From Brachyspira murdochii DSM 12563 (GTDB lineage: Bacteria > Spirochaetota > Brachyspiria > Brachyspirales > Brachyspiraceae), in contig NC_014150.1 of assembly GCF_000092845.1 (NCBI RefSeq), positions 2,913,510 to 2,977,509 of the forward strand: DNA of 64,000 nucleotides. Reading direction: 5' to 3'. Positions 1 through 7,789 of this stretch are shown one piece after another. Position numbers and translations under genes: made by a program. Under the pieces are notes generated by a model, which was given only the letters and a program-made list of their open reading frames with translations, was not told the origin of the DNA and ran no database searches. Within the stretch, counting starts at the first letter, position 1. The number at the start of each line of letters is the position of its first letter.

Positions 1-65
1 TATCATATTCTAGTTTTGATGTGGGACTTCAGGTAGGATTAAAATTCGGACCTAGCACAAAATAG
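1..65 (+). CDS. C-terminal end of an outer-membrane-type protein (partial)
   Basis: An open frame enters from the left edge (first full codon at position 3) and ends at the TAG at 63-65. The visible residues, SYSSFDVGLQVGLKFGPSTK, alternate polar and hydrophobic residues and are Gly-rich, as in the last strand of a beta-barrel. A strong terminator follows at 93-137. The identity cannot be established from 20 residues; a barrel or autotransporter-like outer-membrane protein is only a suggestion. Confidence 0.45.
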   Translation, partial: SYSSFDVGLQVGLKFGPSTK

Positions 66-92
66 ATTGTTTTTAATTACTTGTACAAAGAT

Positions 93-137
93 AAACAGCT
101 TATTTATATATTTTTATAATAGGCTGTTTTTTTATTA
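93..137 (+). terminator. Rho-independent terminator
   Basis: An 11-bp stem pairs AAACAGCTTAT (93-103) with ATAGGCTGTTT (118-128), with one T/G wobble, and is followed directly by a run of T residues. It closes the transcript of the partial gene at the left edge and separates it from the gene at 163. Confidence 0.8.
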
Positions 138-162
138 TATAAAATTTATTTAGGATTAAAAT

Positions 163-768
163 ATGAATAATGATATTAATGCTATTATAGAGATTTCATT
201 AAATAATCAAAAGAATGCTTTCAGTATTATAAAAGAGCTTAATATAGAAAATGCTTTTAAATCTATTGGTGCAAGAGTAAATTTAGTAGGTTCTCTAAAG
301 ATGGGACTTTTAATGAAAAATAAAGATATAGACTTTCATGTATATACTTCTTCTCTTGATATAGAAAAGAGTTTTTTGGCCGTTTCAAAAATAGCAAAAA
401 ATAAAAAAATAGAGAAAGTAACATATACTAATTTGATAGATACAGATGAGCATTGTATAGAATGGCATTTATTTTACAAAGATGATTGTAATTCTGATAA
501 TATAGAAATTTGGCAGATAGATATTATTCATATATTAGAAGGTTCTTATTATGACGGGTATTTTGAAAAAGCTGCTGATGATGTAATAAATATGCTTACA
601 CAGGAAAAAAGAAATATAATATTAAAATTAAAATATGAAACACCGGATAATATAAAAATAATGGGTATAGAATATTATAAGGCTGTGCTTAAAGATAATA
701 TTCAAACTTTTGAAGAGTTCATCAAATGGAGAGATAAACAGTCATTTAATGGTATAATAGAGTTATAA
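163..768 (+). CDS. Nucleotidyltransferase-fold protein
   Basis: This 201-residue soluble protein resembles the DNA-polymerase-beta nucleotidyltransferase superfamily. It has a GS motif near residues 43-44 (VGSLKMG), a D-x-D pair about ten residues later (KDIDFHVY), and a third acidic position in WQIDII near residue 119, matching the metal-binding triad of the fold. There is no signal peptide or membrane segment. The start is supported by AGGA about 8 nt upstream. The gene sits alone between a terminator and a membrane glycosyltransferase, so context gives no substrate. It could be a small-molecule adenylyltransferase of the aminoglycoside-resistance type or a toxin-antitoxin-type nucleotidyltransferase, but no partner antitoxin is adjacent. 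Confidence 0.55.
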   Translation: MNNDINAIIEISLNNQKNAFSIIKELNIENAFKSIGARVNLVGSLKMGLLMKNKDIDFHVYTSSLDIEKSFLAVSKIAKNKKIEKVTYTNLIDTDEHCIEWHLFYKDDCNSDNIEIWQIDIIHILEGSYYDGYFEKAADDVINMLTQEKRNIILKLKYETPDNIKIMGIEYYKAVLKDNIQTFEEFIKWRDKQSFNGIIEL

Positions 769-852
769 TAAAAATTATTAAAATTACATATAGTATATTT
801 ACATTTTTTATGTATTGAAGTATTATATTCTATAATTTTTTAAGGAATATTT

Positions 853-2409
853 ATGAATAATAAAAAAGTAACAGTTATTATATCTATACTTCTTTTAATT
901 ATATCTATATGTTTAACCATTTTTACAAGAGTATATTCTTTTCCCAAAGCTGGAACAGACTTTGTGGATTTTCTTACACATTTTTATGATATGAAAAAAT
1001 ATTATGATAATAATACGATTCCTACAGTAGGTGCCAGATTTCAAATGGGACCATTAACTCAGGAAGTAGCTCCGCGTGTACCGGGAGGCTTTTTCTATAT
1101 TCATTATTTAATGTGTTATAAACTAGCTCATGAAAATATAGAATTAGCAAGAGTATTTAACTTTGTTACTATGTTTCTGCCTGCTATTATATTTTTGTTA
1201 TGGGTTTATAAAAGATTTGGTATTTCAATAATGTCAATATTATCTGTATTAACATTATTTAATGTGTATTTTGTATATACAAATAATATATTTTATAATC
1301 CAAATATTACGCTTTCTTTATCTTTTCTTCTTATACCATTACTAGGTGAATATATTATTGGAGATAGACCTTATATTCCAGCTATGATGTTTTTTCCATT
1401 GCTTGCATTAATGGGACAGGCACATTTTGCTGTTTATTATGGAATTGTCCCTACAATAATTGTTTATCTTATCATAAGATACAAATACACAATAAAAAAT
1501 ATTAAAGCACTTTCTGTAGGTGTGTTTTTAGCATTTTTGACATATCTGCCTTATCTAGTATCAGAAATAAAAAATGGTTTTTATAATACAAATAAAATGC
1601 TCAATTTTTCAGCAACTAGTGATTTAAGACAGGTATTTCCTTTTCCTCAGGTACATTCTTTATTAATGTTTCCTACAAATGAATTTTCGGTTATGTATTC
1701 TGCCAATAATTTTACAAAGATAATGAGTTTTTATTTGAATAATAATCCTTTTTTTGTATTTACTTTGGCTGTACTTATAATATCTATATTGGTAATATTT
1801 ATAGCTTTTTTATATTCAGCTATAAATTTTTTCAAAAATAAGCAGTATAAATTTGATATAAAAACTGATGATAAATTATTGTTTTTAACAAAAGAATTAA
1901 TGCTAATATTTTTATTATATTTCCCAGTAACTATAGCTGTAACATTTTTAGGCAGAGGAGTATCAGGACAATTCAGATATCATTTTGGAGCTTTTTCTTT
2001 ATCGTTTGTTCCTATGCTTTATTTATTATATAATTTGAGTATTCGCTTAAAATATAAATATATAAATTATCTTTCTATATTTTATATGTTAAGTGCATTG
2101 GCTATGACTTTTAATATAGTAATATTTTATAAAAATTATCAGGAACCTTATAAATGGAAAAGTTATATTGATACAGTTCAGAATATAGCGAATGATGCAG
2201 ATGGTGAAAAATTTATTATAGAAAATGGTTCTCATGATTTTAGTCAAATGGGTTTTGTTTATAATAAAAAAGGATATTGGAATGAGGTTACAAATGATGC
2301 TAATATTATTTATCATTTAGAAAGCTCTAATAACAATACAAACATTATTAATTTACCAATAATATCAAGTAATAATATTTATATAGTTTATAAAGAGCAA
2401 TTAAAGTAG
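853..2409 (+). CDS. Polytopic membrane glycosyltransferase-like protein (GT-C type)
   Basis: A 518-residue protein with a signal-anchor-like first helix (residues 7-25) and roughly ten further hydrophobic segments up to about residue 425, ending in a soluble tail of some 90 residues. An acidic pair in the first external loop (TDFVDFL, about residues 36-42) and the overall plan resemble GT-C glycosyltransferases (PMT/ArnT, GT39/83), which transfer sugars from polyprenyl-phosphate donors at the outer face of the membrane. The family is assigned by topology rather than by a diagnostic motif. The start follows AAGGAA. Its stop lies 5 nt from the stop of the convergent GT2 glycosyltransferase, so the pair may act on the same envelope glycan. 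Confidence 0.55.
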   Translation: MNNKKVTVIISILLLIISICLTIFTRVYSFPKAGTDFVDFLTHFYDMKKYYDNNTIPTVGARFQMGPLTQEVAPRVPGGFFYIHYLMCYKLAHENIELARVFNFVTMFLPAIIFLLWVYKRFGISIMSILSVLTLFNVYFVYTNNIFYNPNITLSLSFLLIPLLGEYIIGDRPYIPAMMFFPLLALMGQAHFAVYYGIVPTIIVYLIIRYKYTIKNIKALSVGVFLAFLTYLPYLVSEIKNGFYNTNKMLNFSATSDLRQVFPFPQVHSLLMFPTNEFSVMYSANNFTKIMSFYLNNNPFFVFTLAVLIISILVIFIAFLYSAINFFKNKQYKFDIKTDDKLLFLTKELMLIFLLYFPVTIAVTFLGRGVSGQFRYHFGAFSLSFVPMLYLLYNLSIRLKYKYINYLSIFYMLSALAMTFNIVIFYKNYQEPYKWKSYIDTVQNIANDADGEKFIIENGSHDFSQMGFVYNKKGYWNEVTNDANIIYHLESSNNNTNIINLPIISSNNIYIVYKEQLK

Positions 2410-2414
2410 TATAT

Positions 2415-3248
2415 TTATTTTTGTTTATAAACATTTTCTTTTTTTGATATATTAAATTTTGAAAGTATATAAACAACACCAATTAAAAATCTTAAAAAGT
2501 ACATAGAAATTGAGTAAATAGGGTGAGCTAGTAGTTTTTTCCATTTACCATTTTCTATGTACACGCCAATATAACGGTAGAACATACCAAATTGTTTTTT
2601 TGTGGTTTCATCATGTCCCCATTTTTTGAAGTAGTTATCAAAGTTTGAGGCATAATAGCTTTTTTTAATTATATATTGTTTTAATGTGTGATTTTCATGA
2701 TGGTATAGAGGAGATTTTATTATAGATACTTCGCCTATTTGTTTTATGCGTCTGTCAATATCCCAATCTTCAGTACCGTTTAAGTTTAAGTCAAAGCCTC
2801 CTATTTTTATAAAAGCCTCTCTTCTAAAAAAACGCACAGCATCTATCACTGTGGCATCATAAAAAGAACGCTCAAAACTTCTTACTCTGTTAAAAAAGTT
2901 TTTTCCGTATATTTTCTCTGGTATGTATATTGCATTAATATTTTTATTATTTTCAAAAATCTCTAAACATTCTGTAATAACATTTTCTGATAAAGTCATA
3001 TCTACATCTAAAAAACCTATTATTTCTCCTTTGGACATCTCAGCTCCGTAATTTCTTTGTGCAGAACGTTCAGGTCCTTTAATAAAAGTTTTTGCTCCTA
3101 ATGATTTTGCTATTTCTGCTGTTTTATCTGTTGAACTATTATCTACTAATATTATTTCTGTATCTTTGTAGTTAGAGTTTTTTACAGCATTGATACAGTT
3201 AGCAATAAAGTTTTCAGAGTTTTTTGTTGTTATTATAATGCTTACCAT
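2415..3248 (-). CDS. Family 2 glycosyltransferase
   Basis: A 277-residue GT-A fold transferase. The N-terminus MVSIIITTKNSENFIANCI is the classic GT2 opening. VDNSSTDKT near residues 36-44 holds the nucleotide-binding acid, FLDVDM near 95-100 is the D-x-D metal motif, and NGTEDWDIDRRI near 157-168 carries the ED/RR catalytic region. A single hydrophobic segment near residues 248-263 may dock it to the membrane. It probably adds a sugar to a lipid-linked or surface glycan in the cytoplasm. The acceptor is unknown. It converges on the membrane glycosyltransferase at 853-2409. Confidence 0.85.
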   Translation of the reverse strand: MVSIIITTKNSENFIANCINAVKNSNYKDTEIILVDNSSTDKTAEIAKSLGAKTFIKGPERSAQRNYGAEMSKGEIIGFLDVDMTLSENVITECLEIFENNKNINAIYIPEKIYGKNFFNRVRSFERSFYDATVIDAVRFFRREAFIKIGGFDLNLNGTEDWDIDRRIKQIGEVSIIKSPLYHHENHTLKQYIIKKSYYASNFDNYFKKWGHDETTKKQFGMFYRYIGVYIENGKWKKLLAHPIYSISMYFLRFLIGVVYILSKFNISKKENVYKQK

Positions 3249-3419
3249 TTATTACTTACCAATATTTTAATATTTTTATATTATATTAATAATAAAAAAA
3301 TAACAATGTTTATTTGATAATATATTAATTTAATTTATAAACTATGAATGTAGTGTTTTACATATTTTATTATTTTAATGTGTAAATATTCTTTTTTATA
3401 TTATAATAATTTTGTACTA

Positions 3420-5405
3420 TTAAAAATTGTACCCAAATTCAAATTCCCAAGTAAAAGGCTTTGCTATAGAATATGCTGAAAGAATAGGAGTTTTATTAAA
3501 AATATTTTTGAAGTTCATAGAAAATATTAAATGCTCAAACCATATGGAGTAGAATGATATATTAAAGTCATGAAAAACTTCTGAATAATATATAGGTCTG
3601 TATTCTGATAAAGGTCTTGGGGCAGAGTATGTATAATAAATATTTAATGACAATGAAGTTAATACTTTATGATTTGGTATAAAGTCATATCCAAGCAATG
3701 CTGTAACTACATGTTCTGGCAAACCTATTTTAGGAAGTTTATTTTTTCCCATATAAGCAAGCTGATAAGAGTAACTTAACTTTGTTTTTATCTTATGATA
3801 TTTAGCAAAAGGTATATTATACTCAATTCTTGGTGTAACTATATGCGAAACTGCTATGTCTACATTTTCTGGAACAGTTGAATACCAAACTATTTTATTT
3901 GTGTATGTTGTATATGTATATGAGGCTTCTATTTTTAAATTTGTTATTGGTTCTAATGTTAGTTTAGTATATATTTGATTGTATTCTTCAGGTTTTAAAT
4001 ATGGGTTTCCAAAGTTGTTATAAAATAAATCATTGAATGTAGGTACAGAGTAGTCATGAGAGTATGAAAAATATAAACTGTATCCTCTGTAGAAGTTTAG
4101 ATTTGCTGCAATATTGTATGCCAAGTAATTATTATTTCTGCTTATATCAAAATCTTCATGCTGAAATTCATATTTTATACTTGGAAGAAATGAGAATATA
4201 GGTGTATTGTTATCCCAATATCCGAAAGATAATTGAGGCTCATATAATAATGAAATGGAATGTCTTTGAGGTGTAAAATTAAAATTTTGTTCTATAGTAT
4301 TAGTGTCTTCAATTAAAAAGTCATATCTATATTCTGGAGTTAGTTTATTGTAGAATGTTATAATATTTGGAATAAGCTCATCCATTCTTGATATGGAAGT
4401 ATTTAATGCTATTGCATGCGACTTATAGTCCGATATAGGTTTTCCATTTTGATAATAAGGTCTGTCAACAAAAGAATCAAAAACATAAGATAAGTTTATA
4501 TTATAATCAAGTATATCAGAAAATCCATTGTATGAAATAGAAGATGTTAATGTTGTAAACTTAAACCATGAATCTGTTGTGTTTATAGGAGGAAGCTGAT
4601 ATTTTGAGACTGCATCCGAATATGATATATTAACAAAAGCTCTTATGTAGTTTTTATTTTCAAAATTATATCTGTAGTCAAGAGATGAGTTTACTATAAG
4701 CTGTTTATTATCATTAATATATCCTATTATAGGTTTTTGAGAGCTATTTAAAAAATCATAATAATAATTGCCGTCAGTGTAATATGAGTCGGCGGTAAAA
4801 GTAATAATATGCTTATTGTCAAAGTTTTTAGAAAAAAGTATTGAAGGCGTTATAGTATTGTATGCTCCGTAGCCCAAAGATACTAATACAATATCTTCCA
4901 AAGGGGTTTTTGTGGTAATATAAATACTGTTTCCTATAATCTCAATTTTTTCTATTAGATTGGCAGGTATTCTCCTTAAATCTACCCCAGCGTCAGCATT
5001 TCCTTTTGCCGTATTCATAAGAACGCCGTTAATATATATTTTCATGTTGTCGGCATTTCCGCCAGCAGGTTCAACTGTTTCATTTCCCATATAAGAGCCT
5101 TTATTGACAAAACCTGACTGATTGGCAAGTACCTCCTGAGCATTTTTATAGCCTCTTCTTTCAATTTCTTCGGAAGTTATTACATTGTTATTAATCTTTA
5201 TAGGAGTTTTAGGGATTTTTATAGGGTTTGCAGTGTTGTTTGTATTATTTGTCTGAGCTGCATTAGTAATTTCAACCTGCGAAGTAACCCAGATACCGCC
5301 TTTAAGTTCTCTTATTAGATAAGTTTGAGCATTTATATTTTGATAATAAAAAAATATAGATATTATAATAAATAATGCTTTTGAAAGAATATTTAGTTTT
5401 TTCAT
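3420..5405 (-). CDS. TonB-dependent outer-membrane receptor, probably for cobalamin
   Basis: A 661-residue TonB-dependent receptor. It has a signal peptide (residues 1-26), a plug domain (about 65-165; ITSEEIERRGYKNAQEVLANQ, then IYINGVLMN and RRIPANLIEKIEIIG), and a beta-barrel rich in aromatic and Asn residues ending in a terminal Phe (EFEFGYNF). The gene lies 63 bp downstream of a lipoprotein that follows a cobalamin riboswitch, so the most economical reading is a BtuB-like importer of B12 or a precursor. Length is close to BtuB (about 600) but longer, with a Thr/Asn-rich linker before the plug. Substrate is inferred from the riboswitch, not from the protein. Energy-coupling genes (TonB/ExbBD) and BtuFCD are not in the window. 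Confidence 0.8.
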   Translation of the reverse strand: MKKLNILSKALFIIISIFFYYQNINAQTYLIRELKGGIWVTSQVEITNAAQTNNTNNTANPIKIPKTPIKINNNVITSEEIERRGYKNAQEVLANQSGFVNKGSYMGNETVEPAGGNADNMKIYINGVLMNTAKGNADAGVDLRRIPANLIEKIEIIGNSIYITTKTPLEDIVLVSLGYGAYNTITPSILFSKNFDNKHIITFTADSYYTDGNYYYDFLNSSQKPIIGYINDNKQLIVNSSLDYRYNFENKNYIRAFVNISYSDAVSKYQLPPINTTDSWFKFTTLTSSISYNGFSDILDYNINLSYVFDSFVDRPYYQNGKPISDYKSHAIALNTSISRMDELIPNIITFYNKLTPEYRYDFLIEDTNTIEQNFNFTPQRHSISLLYEPQLSFGYWDNNTPIFSFLPSIKYEFQHEDFDISRNNNYLAYNIAANLNFYRGYSLYFSYSHDYSVPTFNDLFYNNFGNPYLKPEEYNQIYTKLTLEPITNLKIEASYTYTTYTNKIVWYSTVPENVDIAVSHIVTPRIEYNIPFAKYHKIKTKLSYSYQLAYMGKNKLPKIGLPEHVVTALLGYDFIPNHKVLTSLSLNIYYTYSAPRPLSEYRPIYYSEVFHDFNISFYSIWFEHLIFSMNFKNIFNKTPILSAYSIAKPFTWEFEFGYNF

Positions 5406-5468
5406 TTTTATATAAATATGTAAAAGGGAGAATTATTTTATTTCTCCCCATAAATTATCATTTGATTA

Positions 5469-6032
5469 TTAATTTAATTTAATATACCCATAAGTTGCAC
5501 TTGGAGTTGTATACCATTCAGTGCTAGCATCAGGAAAAGTGTTTTCATCGTCACTTAAAGTACCTTTTGCATTGACGCATATTTCAGCACCTTCTTCATT
5601 AAGATATATAATAAACCACTTATAACCAGTGTAGGCAGTAGAACTATAATATAGCCCTCCTATATAATTTTTTCCATTGTTCACTACATTTGTAGCATAT
5701 TTGAATTTTGTTTTAATAGTTTCTTGACCATCATCATAATAATTACAATTTTCATCTGTTCTGCCATTTATAGTAGAATATAGATTGTCTTTATATATGA
5801 TTTGATTTGCTAAGTTTTCTTTCCAACTATTTTCAAAATAATCTTTTTTTGTCTGGTCAGTCCAAGGTTTTGATAACATTTCTTCCGATGCTATGAAAGT
5901 ATATGTTCTTTCTCCATCTGAACCGCCATTATTTATATTATTGTTTGGGTTGTTTGGATTGTTTTTAGCACATGATACGGCTAATATTAACACTGTTATG
6001 AGTGTTAATAGAATTTTGATTTGTTTTTGCAT
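5469..6032 (-). CDS. Riboswitch-controlled lipoprotein of unknown function
   Basis: A 187-residue protein with a lipoprotein signal peptide (residues 1-21, lipobox LAVSC with the lipidated Cys at 21), an Asn/Pro/Gly-rich flexible linker (to about residue 40), and a compact C-terminal domain rich in Tyr, Trp and Thr. I do not recognise the domain. It is the first gene after a cobalamin riboswitch and is followed by a TonB receptor, so it probably belongs to B12 capture. Surface B12-binding lipoproteins (BtuG/BtuH) partner BtuB in Bacteroides, but no similarity to those is visible by eye. The ribosome-binding site AAAGGAG lies inside a hairpin (6040-6081), consistent with translational control. 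Confidence 0.75.
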   Translation of the reverse strand: MQKQIKILLTLITVLILAVSCAKNNPNNPNNNINNGGSDGERTYTFIASEEMLSKPWTDQTKKDYFENSWKENLANQIIYKDNLYSTINGRTDENCNYYDDGQETIKTKFKYATNVVNNGKNYIGGLYYSSTAYTGYKWFIIYLNEEGAEICVNAKGTLSDDENTFPDASTEWYTTPSATYGYIKLN

Positions 6033-6039
6033 AAAAATG

Positions 6040-6081
6040 CTCCTTTATTTTTATTAAATTAAAAGCTTTTCAATAAAGGAG
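6040..6081 (-). promoter_or_regulatory. RBS-sequestering hairpin of the cobalamin leader
   Basis: On the minus strand the arm CTCCTTTATT (6081-6072) is perfectly complementary to AATAAAGGAG (6049-6040). The second arm contains the Shine-Dalgarno of the lipoprotein gene, whose ATG is at 6032-6030. The 22-nt loop contains a small self-complementary AAAAGCTTTT. No T-run follows the hairpin, so translational sequestration is more likely than transcription termination as the riboswitch output. Confidence 0.65.
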
Positions 6082-6185
6082 TGCATAAAATAATAATTTT
6101 TAGATATTAAAATGCTAAATATAAAATTGTGAACGTATATTTTTAATGAACAATTTTTATTAGCAATAATAAAAAAATAATAATT

Positions 6186-6309
6186 TTTCAGTGCACTCGC
6201 CTGTTTAAATGGTAAATCCGACTTCGTTAATTCTTTTATTAAAATAAAAAAAATTAAACTTTACGGTTGCGTGCCAGCGTGGGATTTTCACCCTCATTCC
6301 CATAGAATA
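6186..6309 (-). ncRNA. Cobalamin (B12) riboswitch aptamer
   Basis: Read on the minus strand, the leader contains the conserved core of the cobalamin riboswitch. It has a GGG-TGAAAAT-CCC stem-loop (about 6293-6281), followed by the CGCTGGC strand, the near-invariant GCAACCGTAA (about 6270-6261), and the later AAGTCGGA segment (about 6225-6218). The AT-rich stretch between them is an optional variable helix. A promoter lies just upstream at 6316-6344, placing transcription start near 6309. The downstream genes are a lipoprotein and a TonB receptor, the typical regulon of this riboswitch in outer-membrane bacteria. Boundaries are approximate; the pseudoknot partner was not traced with certainty. 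Confidence 0.82.
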
Positions 6310-6315
6310 CAATAT

Positions 6316-6344
6316 ATTATATATGTTTGTTTTTTTTATATCAA
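6316..6344 (-). promoter_or_regulatory. Promoter of the cobalamin riboswitch transcript
   Basis: On the minus strand TTGATA (6344-6339) and TATAAT (6321-6316) are separated by 17 nt, a near-consensus housekeeping promoter. Predicted transcription start is about 6309, immediately before the conserved riboswitch core. Confidence 0.7.
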
Positions 6345-6492
6345 GATGTTTTATAAGTAAACTTTTTAAAAAATTATATAAAAATTATTAAACTAGTTTT
6401 GTTTTCGTTTAATTTGTTTCATAAATGATACTTTTATTGTTTCAAAATTGAACTCTTAATTATCTATTTAAGCATGAAATTATACAATATTT

Positions 6493-7446
6493 CTAAAGTT
6501 TTTCTATATCTGAAGCATTCAAGCCTGTTAATTTGCTTATAAGATTGATGTCCATATTTTCTTTTTTCATTTCTTTTGCTATATTTATTTGACTTTCTTT
6601 GTAGCCTTGTTCTATCCCTTGTTCTATTCCCTTTTCTATACCCTTTTCTATACCCTTTTCTATACCTTGCTGAAAACCTATCTCTATGCCTTCTTTTTTT
6701 CCTTCTGACCTTTCATACTGAAGCATAGCAGCCTGTCCGTAAAGAAAAGTATCTCTTTCATTGTAAGCAGACATCTCTTTTTCATCAGCTACAAATCTTT
6801 TATATTTGTCTATAACTTTAGGCATGATATCATTACCTCCTAATAGTTTATTTATACTTTTTTCTAAATCTTTAGTTGTAAAAAAGTCAATCCAAGATAA
6901 AAGTTTATTTTTGTTATATTCACCTATACTAACATTTTTTAATATTTCTGCAAATCTTTTAATTTCTATAAAATGTATCTGTAAATCGTCCAATCTAAGA
7001 TTAGGATTATAAACATCTGCAAGTGTAAAACATTTATGTTCTTTTTTTATATCTGTTTCATTTCCTATAGTTAAATTAAAATTGATAAAACTGATACTAA
7101 TCATCTGACTTATACCTGTATATAAATCATTTTCTTTCAATTCAGAAGCTATATTTTTTGCTATGTAATATAATATTCGTTTTATAAAATTATTGTTTCC
7201 TACTAACTGTATTTCTATAAGTATCTTTTTACCGTCTTTTGTTTTTGCTTTAACATCTAGAATAGATTCTTTTAGGTTTTCATTTGAAGCTAAATTATAA
7301 GGATTAATAATTTCAAGATTGCTTACCGATTCAAAGTCCGCATCATTTAAAACAGCATTAACAATATTTTCTAATATATCCTCATCACCTTCAGTACCGA
7401 TTAAATATCGTACAAATAAATCATTAAGTCTGTTAATCTCTTTCAT
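6493..7446 (-). CDS. Rpn/YhgA-like PD-(D/E)XK nuclease family protein
   Basis: A 317-residue member of the Rpn family (recombination-promoting nuclease, often mislabelled transposase). The N-terminus MKEINRLNDLFVRYLIGTEG and the core LDVKAKTKDGKKILIEIQLVGNNNFIKRILYY (D near 83; E-x-Q near 97-99) carry the D...E-x-Q/K pattern of the nuclease fold. The C-terminal quarter has five or more Gly-Ile-Glu-Lys/Gln-Gly tetrads, a feature of this family that at DNA level is a 12-bp tandem repeat. The protein ends in a short helical domain (LISKLTGLNASDIEKL). A second member with the same end lies at 34693-35562. The ATG has no Shine-Dalgarno and starts 6 nt after a consensus -10 box, predicting a leaderless mRNA. 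Confidence 0.85.
   Translation of the reverse strand: MKEINRLNDLFVRYLIGTEGDEDILENIVNAVLNDADFESVSNLEIINPYNLASNENLKESILDVKAKTKDGKKILIEIQLVGNNNFIKRILYYIAKNIASELKENDLYTGISQMISISFINFNLTIGNETDIKKEHKCFTLADVYNPNLRLDDLQIHFIEIKRFAEILKNVSIGEYNKNKLLSWIDFFTTKDLEKSINKLLGGNDIMPKVIDKYKRFVADEKEMSAYNERDTFLYGQAAMLQYERSEGKKEGIEIGFQQGIEKGIEKGIEKGIEQGIEQGYKESQINIAKEMKKENMDINLISKLTGLNASDIEKL
6608..6670 (-). repeat. 12-bp in-frame tandem repeat in the Rpn gene
   Basis: Five near-identical 12-bp units (plus-strand unit TTCTATACCCTT and variants) encode successive GIEK/GIEQ tetrads. Two adjacent units are identical. Because the unit is a multiple of three, slippage would change repeat number without a frameshift. Confidence 0.8.
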
Positions 7447-7452
7447 AGCTTA

Positions 7453-7481
7453 ATTATACTGAAATTTTTTTAGTTTGTCAA
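7453..7481 (-). promoter_or_regulatory. Promoter of the first Rpn gene (leaderless geometry)
   Basis: On the minus strand TTGACA (7481-7476), a 17-nt spacer and TATAAT (7458-7453) match consensus perfectly. The ATG begins at 7446, only 6 nt after the -10 box, so transcription is expected to begin at or next to the start codon. Confidence 0.8.
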
Positions 7482-7706
7482 AAATTAATTTTTTAATTTA
7501 AAAAATATTTGCAGTATTTAATAGACTTAACTTATACTCCAGTTCTTTAAACTAGGTTTAATATATAAATAAAGTATGATTTTTCAGGTTTATGCAAAAA
7601 ACATCAAAAAATTGATAATACATTTGCAAAAATATAAAGATTAACAAACTATATTTTTATGTATATAAAAAAGTCATAAACTTTTAATATTGTCTTTTAT
7701 TATTAA
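7482..7706. other. Intergenic spacer, no gene recognised
   Basis: AT-rich spacer between the divergent promoters of the Rpn gene and the ABC importer. Both strands are broken by frequent stops, and no tRNA, T-box core or terminator with a convincing stem was found. Confidence 0.5.
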
Positions 7707-7734
7707 TTGACATTATTATTATATGTAGTATAAT
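7707..7734 (+). promoter_or_regulatory. Promoter of the ABC importer operon
   Basis: TTGACA (7707-7712), a 16-nt spacer and TATAAT (7729-7734) give a consensus promoter. The predicted start near 7741 leaves a leader of about 50 nt before the ATG at 7790, too short for a T-box or other large leader RNA. Confidence 0.8.
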
Positions 7735-7789
7735 TACTATATGTAGTTTTTTGATTTTTTTATCAATTATTAAATTAGGAGTTTGTTTT

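Noticed and set aside
3358-3388. Hairpin upstream of the GT2 gene and downstream of the TonB receptor
   Set aside because: TTTACATATT/AATGTGTAAA pairs with one wobble but lacks a T-run on the minus strand; no role could be supported.
6493-7446. Transposase / insertion sequence
   Set aside because: Rpn proteins are often labelled putative transposases, but there are no terminal inverted repeats or target duplications around either copy.
7482-7789. T-box or other large riboswitch upstream of the ABC importer
   Set aside because: The consensus promoter at 7707-7734 leaves a leader of only about 50 nt, and no T-box core was found in the spacer.
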